A DNA stretch of 64,000 bases from JASHPR01 sp963729365. GTDB taxonomy: Bacteria > Actinomycetota > Actinomycetes > Streptosporangiales > Streptosporangiaceae. The translations under genes were made by a program, and so were the position numbers. The stretch lies in NCBI GenBank assembly GCA_963729365.1, contig CAVSNQ010000013.1:1244213-1308212 (forward strand), read 5' to 3'. The notes below the pieces were generated by a model. The model did no database searches, was not told the origin of the DNA, and was given only the letters and a program-made list of their open reading frames with translations. Of the stretch, positions 17,968-26,405 are shown one piece after another. The stretch's first letter is position 1; each line of letters begins with the position of its first letter.

Positions 17968-19356
17968 CTATCGCAGGTAGGCCAGGTACTGACCGTGCGC
18001 CGCGCGGTACTCGGCGATCAGCTCCCTGGCCGCCGTGATGCCGGGCACCAGCGGATGCAGGGACAGCGCCACGCCCGCCAGGCCGGCATCACCGCTCATC
18101 GCGGCCTCGACGACGCCTCGCTCGTACTCCTTCACTTGCGCGACCAGCGCCTGGCCCGATCGCGGCAGCCCGGGCACCGGCAGCGGCGACACGCCGTCGG
18201 CGGCCACGAGCGCCGGCACCTCCACGACGTCGTCGGGGTCGAGGAAGTCCAGGCTGGCACCGTTGCGAGTGTTGACGATCAGCTCTCGCGGGCCGCGCCC
18301 GGCCAGGCCGTCGATGACCTGCAGCGCCAGTCCCTCGTAGCCGCCCACCCGCGCCGCCGCCAGCCCGGGCGCGCCCCGCGCGGTCCGCCGGGCGCGCGCC
18401 TCGCCCTGCCCGCTGTCGCCGCGCATGTCGGTCTGCATATAGGTGTCCCGGCGCACGCCAAGCAGCATCTCGTAGGCCGACCACGCGGCATCCACGCCAT
18501 CGGCGAAGGCCTTCGTCAGGCCGGCCAGCAGCTCGGCGTTCAGGCGCAGCACGTCCTGGCCCCGGCTGGCCCCGGCCTTGGCCACCTCATCGAGATAGCG
18601 CCGGCCGTCATAGAAGTAGTAGACGTACTCCGTGGGTATCGCGCCGACCCGCCGCACCATCGCGGCGTCGAAGGCCGCGAACCGGTGATCGAATCGCTGC
18701 AGCTCATCGAACCGGGCCAGCAGCTCGCCCATCTTCTCCTCGCCGTCGGCCCGCAGCGAGCAGACCCAGCCCAGGTGGTTCAGCCCGCCGTAGGCGGCCG
18801 CGACGTCGCCGCGGTCGGCGTGCAGGAATTCGGCCAGGCGCTCGACCGTGCCGCCCGGCGTATCGCAGACCCCGACCGCTCGCACCTTGCCCTGCGCCGA
18901 GATGGCCTGAGTGATCAGGCCGGCCGGGTTGGTGAAGTTGATCAGGACGGCGCCCGGTGCGCAGCGGCTGAGCAGGTCGCAGTAGGACAGCACGACCGGG
19001 ATCGTGCGCAGCGCCATCGCGCAGCCCCCCGGCCCGGTGGTCTCCTGACCGACGATGCCGCGCTGCAGCGCGACCTCCTCGTCGATGACCCGCCCCCGGT
19101 CGCCGCCGACCCGGATCGCGGAGAACACGTAGTCCGCCCCGGTGAACGCCTCGGCGGCGTCCGGCGTGACCGTCACCACGTCCGGGTGGCCGAGGGCGCC
19201 GGCGATCGCGGATGCCAGCCGGCCGATCGTGTCCCTGCGCTCGCGGTCCGGCTCGAACAGGCAGATCTCGTCGAAGGTCTCTGGCCTGCTGGCCAGCACC
19301 GCCCGGACGAACGCGGGCATCCGGACACCACCGCCGCCGAGAATCGCGAGCTTCAC
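17968..19356 (-). CDS. Family 4 glycoside hydrolase (6-phospho-beta-glucosidase-like)
   Basis: GH4 enzymes use NAD+ and a divalent metal to cleave glycosides by an oxidation-elimination route. The 462-residue product has the nucleotide loop AILGGGGVRMPAFV, RVGGDRGRVIDEEVALQRG, IVGQETTGPGG, INFTNPAG, the metal-ligand cysteine in GVCDTPGGT and the histidine in GLNHLGW. Its relatives are 6-phospho-beta-glucosidases. The GTG start at 19356 overlaps the PfkB stop by 4 nt, so these genes are coupled. A second, distinct GH4 gene occurs at 27454 in the divergent operon. Confidence 0.92.
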   Translation of the reverse strand: MKLAILGGGGVRMPAFVRAVLASRPETFDEICLFEPDRERRDTIGRLASAIAGALGHPDVVTVTPDAAEAFTGADYVFSAIRVGGDRGRVIDEEVALQRGIVGQETTGPGGCAMALRTIPVVLSYCDLLSRCAPGAVLINFTNPAGLITQAISAQGKVRAVGVCDTPGGTVERLAEFLHADRGDVAAAYGGLNHLGWVCSLRADGEEKMGELLARFDELQRFDHRFAAFDAAMVRRVGAIPTEYVYYFYDGRRYLDEVAKAGASRGQDVLRLNAELLAGLTKAFADGVDAAWSAYEMLLGVRRDTYMQTDMRGDSGQGEARARRTARGAPGLAAARVGGYEGLALQVIDGLAGRGPRELIVNTRNGASLDFLDPDDVVEVPALVAADGVSPLPVPGLPRSGQALVAQVKEYERGVVEAAMSGDAGLAGVALSLHPLVPGITAARELIAEYRAAHGQYLAYLR

Positions 19357-20318
19357 AGGCCGGGCTCCCTTTCCGCTTTGTTCGCGGCCGCAGCGGCCAC
19401 CTGGTCGATGAACCTGGCGCCGAGCGTCTGGCCGACCGCGGCGATGCCGGTCACGTCGACCTCGCCGACGGCACCCAGCCAGGCCACGGCCTCCGAGCCC
19501 GCGGCGTTCGCCGCCACGACGGCCTCGGTGAGCGGGGTCCCCCGCACCAGCGCCGCGATCATCGCCCCGGCAAAGGCGTCGCCGGCCCCGGTCAGGTCTC
19601 TGACCGTGACCTGCCGGACACCCTCGGCGATCGCGGTCATCCCGTCCGGGCTCGCGATCACGGCGCCGGCCGCGCCGCGCTTCACCACCAGCGGCGTTCC
19701 CCACGCCGTGGCCGCCGACAGGGCGGGCCCCAGGGCGTCCGTGCCGGTCAGGCGCAGTAGCTCGTCCTCGTTGGGCATGAAGACATCGGCCAGGCGGACG
19801 CAGTCGATGACCACGTCCCGGTACCGCTCGTCGCCGAGCGAGACGTCGAGTGCGATCTTGCTGCCCAGCTCGCGGGCCTCACGAAGGAACTCGGGCACGC
19901 CGGTGCCCGCATGCAGGTAGCACCAGCGGGGCCGGGCGCGGCGCAGCACGTCACGCCAGCGGTCGATATCCGCCTGCGTGCGGCGGGCCGGGATGTGGCT
20001 GACGAAGGCCCGGTCACCATCGAAGTTCAGCACCACCGTGACCCCGGCCGACCGGCCGGGCACGCGCACCGACGGAGACAGGTCCACGCCCAGCCTCGCG
20101 CAGTGCTCGATCACGACGCGTGAGCCCAGATCGTCGCCGAGCACCGTGCACAGGCCCGCCCGCGCGCCCGCCCGCGCGGCCGCGCTGGCGCTGTTGACGG
20201 CGCCGCCGCAGGAGAAGGCGAACTCCTCGGTAAAGACTTCCTCGCCGGGCCGCGGAAGCTCGGGCACATGGCCGAAGACGAGCTCGAGGAAGACCGAGCC
20301 GAACGAGATCATGTCCAA
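19353..20318 (-). CDS. PfkB family carbohydrate kinase
   Basis: The roughly 321-residue product has the ribokinase fold: the N-terminal FAFSCGGAVNSASAAARAGA is the sugar-binding signature 1 and LTGAGDAFAGAMIAALV holds the catalytic aspartate and anion hole (signature 2). It phosphorylates a sugar, likely a product of the glycoside route. A TTG at 20318 is chosen because GGAGG lies 9 nt upstream; an ATG two codons later has poor spacing. It is the first gene of the leftward operon and is divergent from the ROK kinase. Confidence 0.85.
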   Translation of the reverse strand: MDMISFGSVFLELVFGHVPELPRPGEEVFTEEFAFSCGGAVNSASAAARAGARAGLCTVLGDDLGSRVVIEHCARLGVDLSPSVRVPGRSAGVTVVLNFDGDRAFVSHIPARRTQADIDRWRDVLRRARPRWCYLHAGTGVPEFLREARELGSKIALDVSLGDERYRDVVIDCVRLADVFMPNEDELLRLTGTDALGPALSAATAWGTPLVVKRGAAGAVIASPDGMTAIAEGVRQVTVRDLTGAGDAFAGAMIAALVRGTPLTEAVVAANAAGSEAVAWLGAVGEVDVTGIAAVGQTLGARFIDQVAAAAANKAEREPGL

Positions 20319-20417
20319 GCGAGCCGTCCTCCAGCACTGCCAGCCCCCGTCGCGCCAACGCGGCCATCCCGGCGCCGAGAGCGTGGTCACAGTTCGGCCA
20401 CGGGTCTTGTCTCTCTG

Positions 20418-20444
20418 GATAGTTAGGATACTGTCCTAACTATC
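20418..20444. promoter_or_regulatory. Perfect palindrome in the divergent sugar promoter (putative ROK operator)
   Basis: An 11-bp inverted repeat, GATAGTTAGGA at 20418-20428 and TCCTAACTATC at 20434-20444, flanks a 5-nt spacer TACTG. It is AT-rich against the surrounding DNA and lies between the divergent PfkB and ROK kinase genes, 47 nt before the latter. ROK repressors typically bind AT-rich palindromes of this size, so the regulator at 16635-17924 is the likely ligand. Confidence 0.75.
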
Positions 20445-20490
20445 TGTTGGCGACTGGTCGACGTTACATCTTGGCAACTGGCGGGTCATT

Positions 20491-21477
20491 GTGGCAGCTC
20501 CCCCGGTCGTGCTCGGGCTGGACTACGGCGGCACGAAGATCGCCGCCGCCGTCGGCGACCTGGCCGGGAACCAGCTGGCGTCGACCACGACGGGCAGCGG
20601 CGGCGCGCTCGGCGCGCAGGCCAGCTTCGCCCGCGGGATCCGGGTCGCGCGCGAACTGCTGGCCGCGACGGCCCCGGGCCGTGAGCTGGCCGCCGTCGGC
20701 GTCTCCACGTTCGGCATCCCGTTCGATGACCGGGTTGAGCTGGCCCCGGCCATCGACGGCTGGGACAAGCTGGCCATGGGCCGCGAGCTGCGCGCCGCGT
20801 TCGCCGGGGCACAGATCCGGATGGCCACCGACGCGAAGGCGGCCGCTCAGGCCGAGGTCCGGTGGGGCGTACTGGCCAATCGCGATCCCGCCATCTACCT
20901 GAACCTGGGCACCGGCCTGGCCGCGGCCATCGTGATCGGCGGCCGGGTCGTGAGCGGGGTCAACGGCGCGGCCGGCGAGATCGGCTACAACCTCCGGTCC
21001 ATGGCCGACCTCGGCCTGCCGCTGGACCGGCGCGCGCTGCTCGAGCACATGGTCAGCGGGCAGGCGCTGGCCAAGCGCGCGGCCGGCAGCGACCGGCAGC
21101 TCACGGCCGCGGACGTCTTCGCCGCCGCCGCCGCGAACCGCGAACTGGACGGCCTCATCGATGACTTCATCGATGAGCTGGCGTTTCACCTGGTGAACCT
21201 CGCGATCCTGGTGAACCCGGCGCGGATCGCGGTCGGCGGCGGCATCGTCCGGTCCTGGGCGCGAATCAGGCCACGGCTGCAGCACGCGCTGCGGGCCGGG
21301 ACCCCGTTCCCGCCCGAACTCGTCGTCGCGCACTTCCCGTATGACGCGCCGCTGCTCGGCGCGGTGGCGATGGCCGTGGACGCGGCGCGAGACCGCGACG
21401 CCGTCCCGGCCAGCGAGGACGCCGCGCCTCACGACGCCATGCCTCACGACACCATCAACACCGGCACGCTGTCATGA
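20491..21477 (+). CDS. ROK family sugar kinase
   Basis: The 328-residue protein has the ROK ATP-binding start LGLDYGGTKIAAAVGD, NLGTGLAAAIVIGGRVV and the GVNGAAGEIGYN segment with the active-site glutamate. The zinc motif CxCGxxGC that follows in canonical glucokinases is absent, so this is a divergent member. Together with the GH4 enzymes it probably phosphorylates a glucoside or hexose in the cytoplasm. It is the first gene of the rightward operon; the GTG at 20491 lies just after the palindromic operator. Confidence 0.85.
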   Translation: MAAPPVVLGLDYGGTKIAAAVGDLAGNQLASTTTGSGGALGAQASFARGIRVARELLAATAPGRELAAVGVSTFGIPFDDRVELAPAIDGWDKLAMGRELRAAFAGAQIRMATDAKAAAQAEVRWGVLANRDPAIYLNLGTGLAAAIVIGGRVVSGVNGAAGEIGYNLRSMADLGLPLDRRALLEHMVSGQALAKRAAGSDRQLTAADVFAAAAANRELDGLIDDFIDELAFHLVNLAILVNPARIAVGGGIVRSWARIRPRLQHALRAGTPFPPELVVAHFPYDAPLLGAVAMAVDAARDRDAVPASEDAAPHDAMPHDTINTGTLS

Positions 21478-21590
21478 CACGACATCTTGGGTGCCACCCC
21501 CGGCCGGCAGATCCATCGGCCATCCATCCACCGCTGCCGCCCACCGGGCCATGTCCCGGTGGCGCGCAACCATCCTCGAAGGGCTGAGCC

Positions 21591-23273
21591 ATGAGACGCC
21601 TTAAGACAATCGGGGTCCTCATCGCGGCGGGCGCGCTGGCGGCCGCCTGCTCGAGCAGCAACTCGTCGTCAACCTCGTCATCGTCATCGTCTTCGACGCC
21701 CAGCGGCGTGCTGACCATCGACAATGAGAGCGGCGGGACCTGGACCTGTGACTTCAACCCGTTCAACCTGTCCTACATCTCGTTTGCGCTGGGGCCGGTC
21801 TACGAGCCGCTGGCGTTCGTCAACACGCTGCAGAGCGGCAAGATCACGCCCTGGCTGGCCACCAGCTGGGCCTGGAGCAACGGCAACAAGGACCTCACCT
21901 TCACCATCCGCAAGGGCGTCAAGTTCTCCAACGGCAACCCGCTGACGCCCGCCGACGTGGTCTTCACCTTCAACATGCTGAAGAAGTACCCGACTCTCGA
22001 CCTCAACTCGGTCTGGTCGGTGCTGTCGAGCGTCACCCAGCAGGGCTCCGACCAGGTCCTCATGACCTTCAAGACCGTGTCCGTGCCGTCCTTCTACTAC
22101 ATCGCCGACCAGATCGGGATCGTCGACCAGGCCGTCTGGTCGAAGGTCGGCAACCCGGTCAACTACGCGGACAAGAACCCGGTCGGCACCGGCGCGTTCA
22201 CGACCGGCAGCAGTAGCTGCACGCCGCAGAACATCAAGTACACGGCCAACCCGCACTACTGGCAGCCGGGCGAGCCGAAGGTGGGCACGGTCAACTACCC
22301 GGCGTTCCTGACCAACGACACCGCCAACACCTACCTGGCCAACGGGCAGGCGCAGTGGGGCAGCCAGTTCATCCCCAGCATCCAGAGCTTCTACCTGGCC
22401 AAGAACCCGGACTACCACTACTGGTTCCCGCCGGTGGCGAACGTCAGCCTGTTCATCAACCTGACCAACCCGCTGCTGAAGAACCTCGCCGTGCGCCAGG
22501 CCATGGCGTACGCAATCGACCGGCAGAAGGCGTCCACCATCGGCGAGTACGGCTACGAGCCGCCCTCGAACCAGACCGGGATCGTCACCCCGACGTTCGG
22601 CAGCTGGCTGGACACCGCCCAGGCGTCCGCTTACGGCGGCAACTACGCTTACGACCCGGCCAAGGCCGTCTCGATCCTGGAGAAGGCAGGGTTCAAGAAG
22701 AACTCGAGCGGGATCTTCGTCTCGCCCTCCGGCCAGCCGCTGTCCTTCACCATCCTCAACAACGGCGGGTTCTCCGACTGGGTGGCCGCGGTGCAGACCA
22801 TCCAGGCCAGCCTCAAGTCGGTCGGGATCCAGATCACGCCGGTCAACCTGGCCGCGACCACTTACGAGAGCGATCTGTACACCGGCAAGTACCAGCTCGG
22901 CTACGGTGCCGAGACCGGCGGCCCGACGCCGTACTTCGAGCTGCGGCAGCTGCTGTTCTCGGCCAACTCGGCGCCGATCGGGACCGCCGCGGGGTCCAAC
23001 TTCGAGCGGTACAGCAACCCGGCCACGGACGCGCTGATCAACGAGTACGGCACCACCACCAGCGCGGCCACGCAGCAGTCGATCGTGGATCAGCTGCAGA
23101 AGGTGATGCTGGACGACGTCCCGGTGATCCCGGTCACGGAGGCAGTCGACTGGTACCAGTACGACACCGGCAGCTTCACCGGCTGGGTCACCCAGGGCAA
23201 CCCGTACGCCCAGCCCGCCGCCTACAACTACCCGGACTGGGGCATCCTGATGCTGCACCTGGCGCCGAAGTAG
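21591..23273 (+). CDS. ABC transporter substrate-binding lipoprotein (family 5)
   Basis: This 560-residue protein has a lipoprotein signal peptide with lipobox LAAAC (Cys20), a Ser/Thr linker, and the SBP_bac_5 domain (VYEPLAFVNTL, WAWSNGNKDLTFTIRKGVKF, LTPADVVFTFNMLKKY, NLAVRQAMAYAIDR). Family 5 members bind peptides, but many actinobacterial and thermophile members bind beta-linked oligosaccharides. The gene context with GH4 enzymes and sugar kinases favours a disaccharide or glycoside. GAAGGG lies upstream of the ATG. A stable hairpin follows the stop codon. Confidence 0.92.
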   Translation: MRRLKTIGVLIAAGALAAACSSSNSSSTSSSSSSSTPSGVLTIDNESGGTWTCDFNPFNLSYISFALGPVYEPLAFVNTLQSGKITPWLATSWAWSNGNKDLTFTIRKGVKFSNGNPLTPADVVFTFNMLKKYPTLDLNSVWSVLSSVTQQGSDQVLMTFKTVSVPSFYYIADQIGIVDQAVWSKVGNPVNYADKNPVGTGAFTTGSSSCTPQNIKYTANPHYWQPGEPKVGTVNYPAFLTNDTANTYLANGQAQWGSQFIPSIQSFYLAKNPDYHYWFPPVANVSLFINLTNPLLKNLAVRQAMAYAIDRQKASTIGEYGYEPPSNQTGIVTPTFGSWLDTAQASAYGGNYAYDPAKAVSILEKAGFKKNSSGIFVSPSGQPLSFTILNNGGFSDWVAAVQTIQASLKSVGIQITPVNLAATTYESDLYTGKYQLGYGAETGGPTPYFELRQLLFSANSAPIGTAAGSNFERYSNPATDALINEYGTTTSAATQQSIVDQLQKVMLDDVPVIPVTEAVDWYQYDTGSFTGWVTQGNPYAQPAAYNYPDWGILMLHLAPK

Positions 23274-23284
23274 GCCGGCAACTG

Positions 23285-23322
23285 GCCTGGGGGCATCCTG
23301 CCCGGCGGGATGCCCCCCAGGC
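23285..23322 (+). terminator. Hairpin between binding-protein and permease genes (intra-operon)
   Basis: GCCTGGGGGCATCC (23285-23298) pairs with GGATGCCCCCCAGGC (23308-23322) with a single bulged C and a loop of about 9 nt. It has no U tract. This position is classic for a partial terminator or mRNA-stabilising stem that raises binding-protein expression over the membrane genes. Confidence 0.65.
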
Positions 23323-23391
23323 CCAGGCCGGGACGCCCGGCCGCCCCTTGCGCGGCCACGGCCGGCGCGCGAGCGTTAGGAGGACCACCCG

Positions 23392-23415
23392 ATGGGCAAC
23401 AGGAGGACGGCATGA
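23392..23415 (+). CDS. Seven-codon leader ORF coupled to the permease gene
   Basis: An ATG at 23392 preceded by AGGAGG opens a 7-codon frame (MGNRRTA) whose TGA overlaps the permease ATG in ATGA. The permease's own AGGAGG lies inside this mini-ORF. It may be a translational coupling leader or only a chance arrangement of two good ribosome binding sites. Confidence 0.35.
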   Translation: MGNRRTA

Positions 23416-24398
23416 GATTCGTGCTGCGCCGCCTCGGCTTCTTCCTGCTGACCTTGTGGGTGGCTCTCACGCTCAACTTCGCGCTGCCGCGCCTGATGCC
23501 GGGGAACCCGGCCCTCGCCGCGATAGCGAACCACAAGGGCGTGATCAGCCCGCAGGCGCTCAAGGCGCTCGAGGCACAGTTCGGGCTTAACACCCACCAG
23601 AACGTGGTGGTGCAGTACTTCAAGTACCTCGGCGACGTGGCGACCGGCAACTTCGGCGAGTCGCTGACCACCCAGCCGGGGAACTCGGTCGGGCACATCG
23701 TGCTCGACGCGATCCCGTGGACCCTGGGCCTGGTGGGGGTCACCACCGTGCTGGCGTTCATCCTGGGCACCGGGATCGGCATCGTCGGCGCCTGGCGGCG
23801 CGGCGGCCGGCTGGACAGCCTCATGCCGCCGATATTCGTGATCATGACGGTGATCCCGTACTTCTGGCTCGGCCTCATCCTGATCCTGATCTTCGGCGTC
23901 AAGCTGCACTGGCTGCCGTACTTCTTCACCTACAACATCACGCTGACGCCCGGGCTCAACTGGGCGTTCATCAGCAACGTGCTCGAGCACGCCATCCTGC
24001 CCGCGTTCACCCTGCTGATCCTCACGATCGGCACCTGGATCCTCACCATGCGCAATACCATGATCACCACGCTGGCCGAGGATTACGTGCGGATGGCCCG
24101 GGCCAAGGGCCTGCCCGGCCACCGCATCATGCTCGACTACGCGGCCCGGAACGCGATCCTGCCCAACCTCACCGGGTTCGCCATGTCGCTGGGGTTCGTG
24201 GTCGGCGGCGCGATCCTGATCGAGGAGGTCTTCAACTACGAGGGCGTCGGCTACCTGCTGCTGCAGGCGGTCGACAACGACGACTACCCGCTGATGCAGG
24301 CGCTGTTCCTGCTCATCACCGTGGCCGTGCTGCTCGCGATCCTGCTCTCCGACATCGCGGTCGCCATACTCGACCCGCGGACCAGGGGGGCGGGCTAG
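23412..24398 (+). CDS. ABC transporter permease (DppB/OppB family)
   Basis: The 328-residue inner-membrane subunit starts with RFVLRRLGFFLLTLWVALTLNFALPRLMPGNP, the typical DppB opening helix. The coupling loop is DYVRMARAKGLPGHRIMLDYAARNA, which contacts the ATPases, and there are about six membrane segments. The ATG at 23412 follows AGGAGG by 6 nt. It forms the import channel with the next permease. The stop is 3 nt before the next start. Confidence 0.93.
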   Translation: MRFVLRRLGFFLLTLWVALTLNFALPRLMPGNPALAAIANHKGVISPQALKALEAQFGLNTHQNVVVQYFKYLGDVATGNFGESLTTQPGNSVGHIVLDAIPWTLGLVGVTTVLAFILGTGIGIVGAWRRGGRLDSLMPPIFVIMTVIPYFWLGLILILIFGVKLHWLPYFFTYNITLTPGLNWAFISNVLEHAILPAFTLLILTIGTWILTMRNTMITTLAEDYVRMARAKGLPGHRIMLDYAARNAILPNLTGFAMSLGFVVGGAILIEEVFNYEGVGYLLLQAVDNDDYPLMQALFLLITVAVLLAILLSDIAVAILDPRTRGAG

Positions 24399-24400
24399 CA

Positions 24401-25399
24401 ATGGCGATCATGGCACCCGGCGACCCCGGCAGCGTCAGCGACCCCAGCCAGCCGACCCCAACGCTCCTCGGGACGGCCGGCGGGGCATCGCCAGCGGCGG
24501 GCGGGGTAACCGGTGCGCGCTCGCTGCGGCGCATGACCCGCGCCGTGATCTCCAACCGGAAGGCCACCGTCGGCGCGCTGCTGCTGCTGTTCTTCTGCCT
24601 GGTGGCGTTGTTCCCCGGGGTGATCGCGCACGACCAGCCGAACGCCGAGATCTACCCGCGCCACCTCGGCCCGTCCGCGCAGCACCTGCTGGGCACGACG
24701 GCCTTCGGGCAGGACATGTTCTCGCAGCTGGTCTGGGGGACCCGGCCGGTGCTGCTGATCGCGCTGCTGGCCGGGTTCGGTGCCACCGTGATCGCGATGC
24801 TGATCGGCGTCACGTCCGCCTTCCTCGGCGGGGTCTGGGACGGGGTGCTCGGCACCATCACCGACGTGCTGCTGGTCATCCCGCTGTTCCCGCTGCTCAT
24901 CATCATCGCCAGCTACCTGCACGGCGCGGGGACCACGGTGCTGATCGCGGTCATCATCCTGACCTCGTGGTCTTACACGGCGCGCCAGCTGCGGGCCCAG
25001 GCGCTGTCGCTGCGCGGCCGCGACTTCCTCAACGCCGCGCGGGTCCGCGGCGAGCGCGCACTGTACATCATCGTGGTCGAGATCATCCCCACGATGACGT
25101 CCCTGCTGGTGGCCGCGTTCCTGACCAACGCGCTCTACGCGGTGCTGTTCTCCGCCAGCCTGCAATTCATCGGGCTCGGCGACCCGGGCGTGACCAGCTG
25201 GGGCACCATGCTGTACTGGGCCGAGAACGCCGAGGCATTCCAGACCGGGCAGGCCCAGTGGATCATCGCGCCCGGCTTGTGCATCGTCGCCCTGGGCGCG
25301 GCGTTCGCGCTGCTCAACTACGCGTTCGACGAGATCGGCAACCCGGCCCTGCGGCCGGTCCGGAGCATGCGGGGGAAACGTGTCAAGCGCCCCGGGTGA
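24401..25399 (+). CDS. ABC transporter permease (DppC/OppC family)
   Basis: The 332-residue partner permease has a Pro/Gly-rich N-terminal tail, the OppC-type N-terminal helix MTRAVISNRKATVGALLLL, then the conserved periplasmic HLGPSAQHLLGTTAFGQDMFSQL and the ATPase contact loop QALSLRGRDFLNAARVRGE. An AGGGGGG precedes the ATG. Its last 20 nt overlap the downstream ATPase gene, which starts at a GTG in another frame. Confidence 0.93.
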   Translation: MAIMAPGDPGSVSDPSQPTPTLLGTAGGASPAAGGVTGARSLRRMTRAVISNRKATVGALLLLFFCLVALFPGVIAHDQPNAEIYPRHLGPSAQHLLGTTAFGQDMFSQLVWGTRPVLLIALLAGFGATVIAMLIGVTSAFLGGVWDGVLGTITDVLLVIPLFPLLIIIASYLHGAGTTVLIAVIILTSWSYTARQLRAQALSLRGRDFLNAARVRGERALYIIVVEIIPTMTSLLVAAFLTNALYAVLFSASLQFIGLGDPGVTSWGTMLYWAENAEAFQTGQAQWIIAPGLCIVALGAAFALLNYAFDEIGNPALRPVRSMRGKRVKRPG

Positions 25400-26405
25400 G
25401 GACGTCATCGGCGCCGCGCCGGCCGGCGCTACGGGCGCGGTGCTGTCGGTCCGCGACCTGTCGGTCGAGTACATCATGGAACGCGGGACCGTGCGCGCCG
25501 TGGACAACGTCAGCTTCGACCTGGACCCGGGCGAGTTCATCGGCATCGTCGGCGAGTCCGGCTGCGGCAAGTCCACCCTGCTGTTCGCCATCGCCCAGCT
25601 CCTGGTCCCCCCGGCCACCGTCACCGGCGGCAGCGTCATCTTCAAGGGCCGCGACATGGTCGGGCTCACCGACAAGCAGCTGGCCGCGGTCCGGTGGAAG
25701 GACCTGTCGGTGGTCATGCAGAGCGCGATGAACGCGCTCAACCCGGTAAAGTCGATCGGGGCCCAGTTCAAGGATGCCATGCGGGCGCACGGCGTGACGG
25801 CCAAGGACGAGATCGCCGAGCGGTCGGCCGAGGTGCTGAAGATGGTCGGCATCGACCCGGTCCACCTGAAGAGCTATCCGCACCAGCTGTCCGGCGGCAT
25901 GCGGCAGCGCTCCATGATCGCGATGGCCATGCTGTTCACCCCCGACCTGGTGATCATGGACGAGCCCACGTCCGCGCTGGACGTCGTGGCCCAGCGCTCG
26001 CTGATGGTCCAGATCAAGGACCTGCAGGAGCGGCTGGGCTTCGCCGTCATCTTCGTCACCCACGACATGTCGCTGGTCAGCCACTTCTCCGACCACCTGA
26101 TGGTGATGTACGCGGGCCGGGTCGATGAGTTCGGGCCGACCCGGCAGGTATTCGATTCGCCGCAGCACCCGTACACGATCGGCCTCATGGAGGCCTTCCC
26201 GTCGATCCGGGGCCCGCGGGTGCCGCTGACCGGCATCCCCGGCAGCCCCCCGGACCTGGCCCGGCCCCCGGCGGGCTGCCGGTTCGCCCCGCGCTGTCCC
26301 CAGGTCATGACCCGGTGCCAGGAGGAGTCCCCCGAGCTGTACCACGTGAACGGCACCCTGGTCCGCTGCTTCCTGCACGCCGACGAAGGGGACGTGGGGC
26401 AATGA
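25380..26405 (+). CDS. ABC transporter ATP-binding protein (DppD/OppD family)
   Basis: The 341-residue ATPase has Walker A GESGCGKST, signature LSGGMRQR, Walker B LVIMDEPTSALD, and the oligopeptide-transporter C-terminal domain with PPAGCRFAPRCPQVMTRC, whose cysteines in relatives bind an iron-sulfur cluster. It powers import together with the next gene. The GTG start lies within the upstream permease, and the stop overlaps the next start in ATGA. Confidence 0.93.
   Translation: MSSAPGEDVIGAAPAGATGAVLSVRDLSVEYIMERGTVRAVDNVSFDLDPGEFIGIVGESGCGKSTLLFAIAQLLVPPATVTGGSVIFKGRDMVGLTDKQLAAVRWKDLSVVMQSAMNALNPVKSIGAQFKDAMRAHGVTAKDEIAERSAEVLKMVGIDPVHLKSYPHQLSGGMRQRSMIAMAMLFTPDLVIMDEPTSALDVVAQRSLMVQIKDLQERLGFAVIFVTHDMSLVSHFSDHLMVMYAGRVDEFGPTRQVFDSPQHPYTIGLMEAFPSIRGPRVPLTGIPGSPPDLARPPAGCRFAPRCPQVMTRCQEESPELYHVNGTLVRCFLHADEGDVGQ

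Noticed and set aside
21684..23258. A 524-codon reverse open frame opposite the binding-protein gene
   Set aside because: The sequence is Val/Arg/Gly/Asp rich without motifs, while the forward strand encodes a well-formed lipoprotein with lipobox and family 5 motifs.
24395..25852. A 485-codon reverse open frame opposite the DppC and DppD genes
   Set aside because: The forward strand carries clear permease and ATPase motifs; the reverse reading has none.
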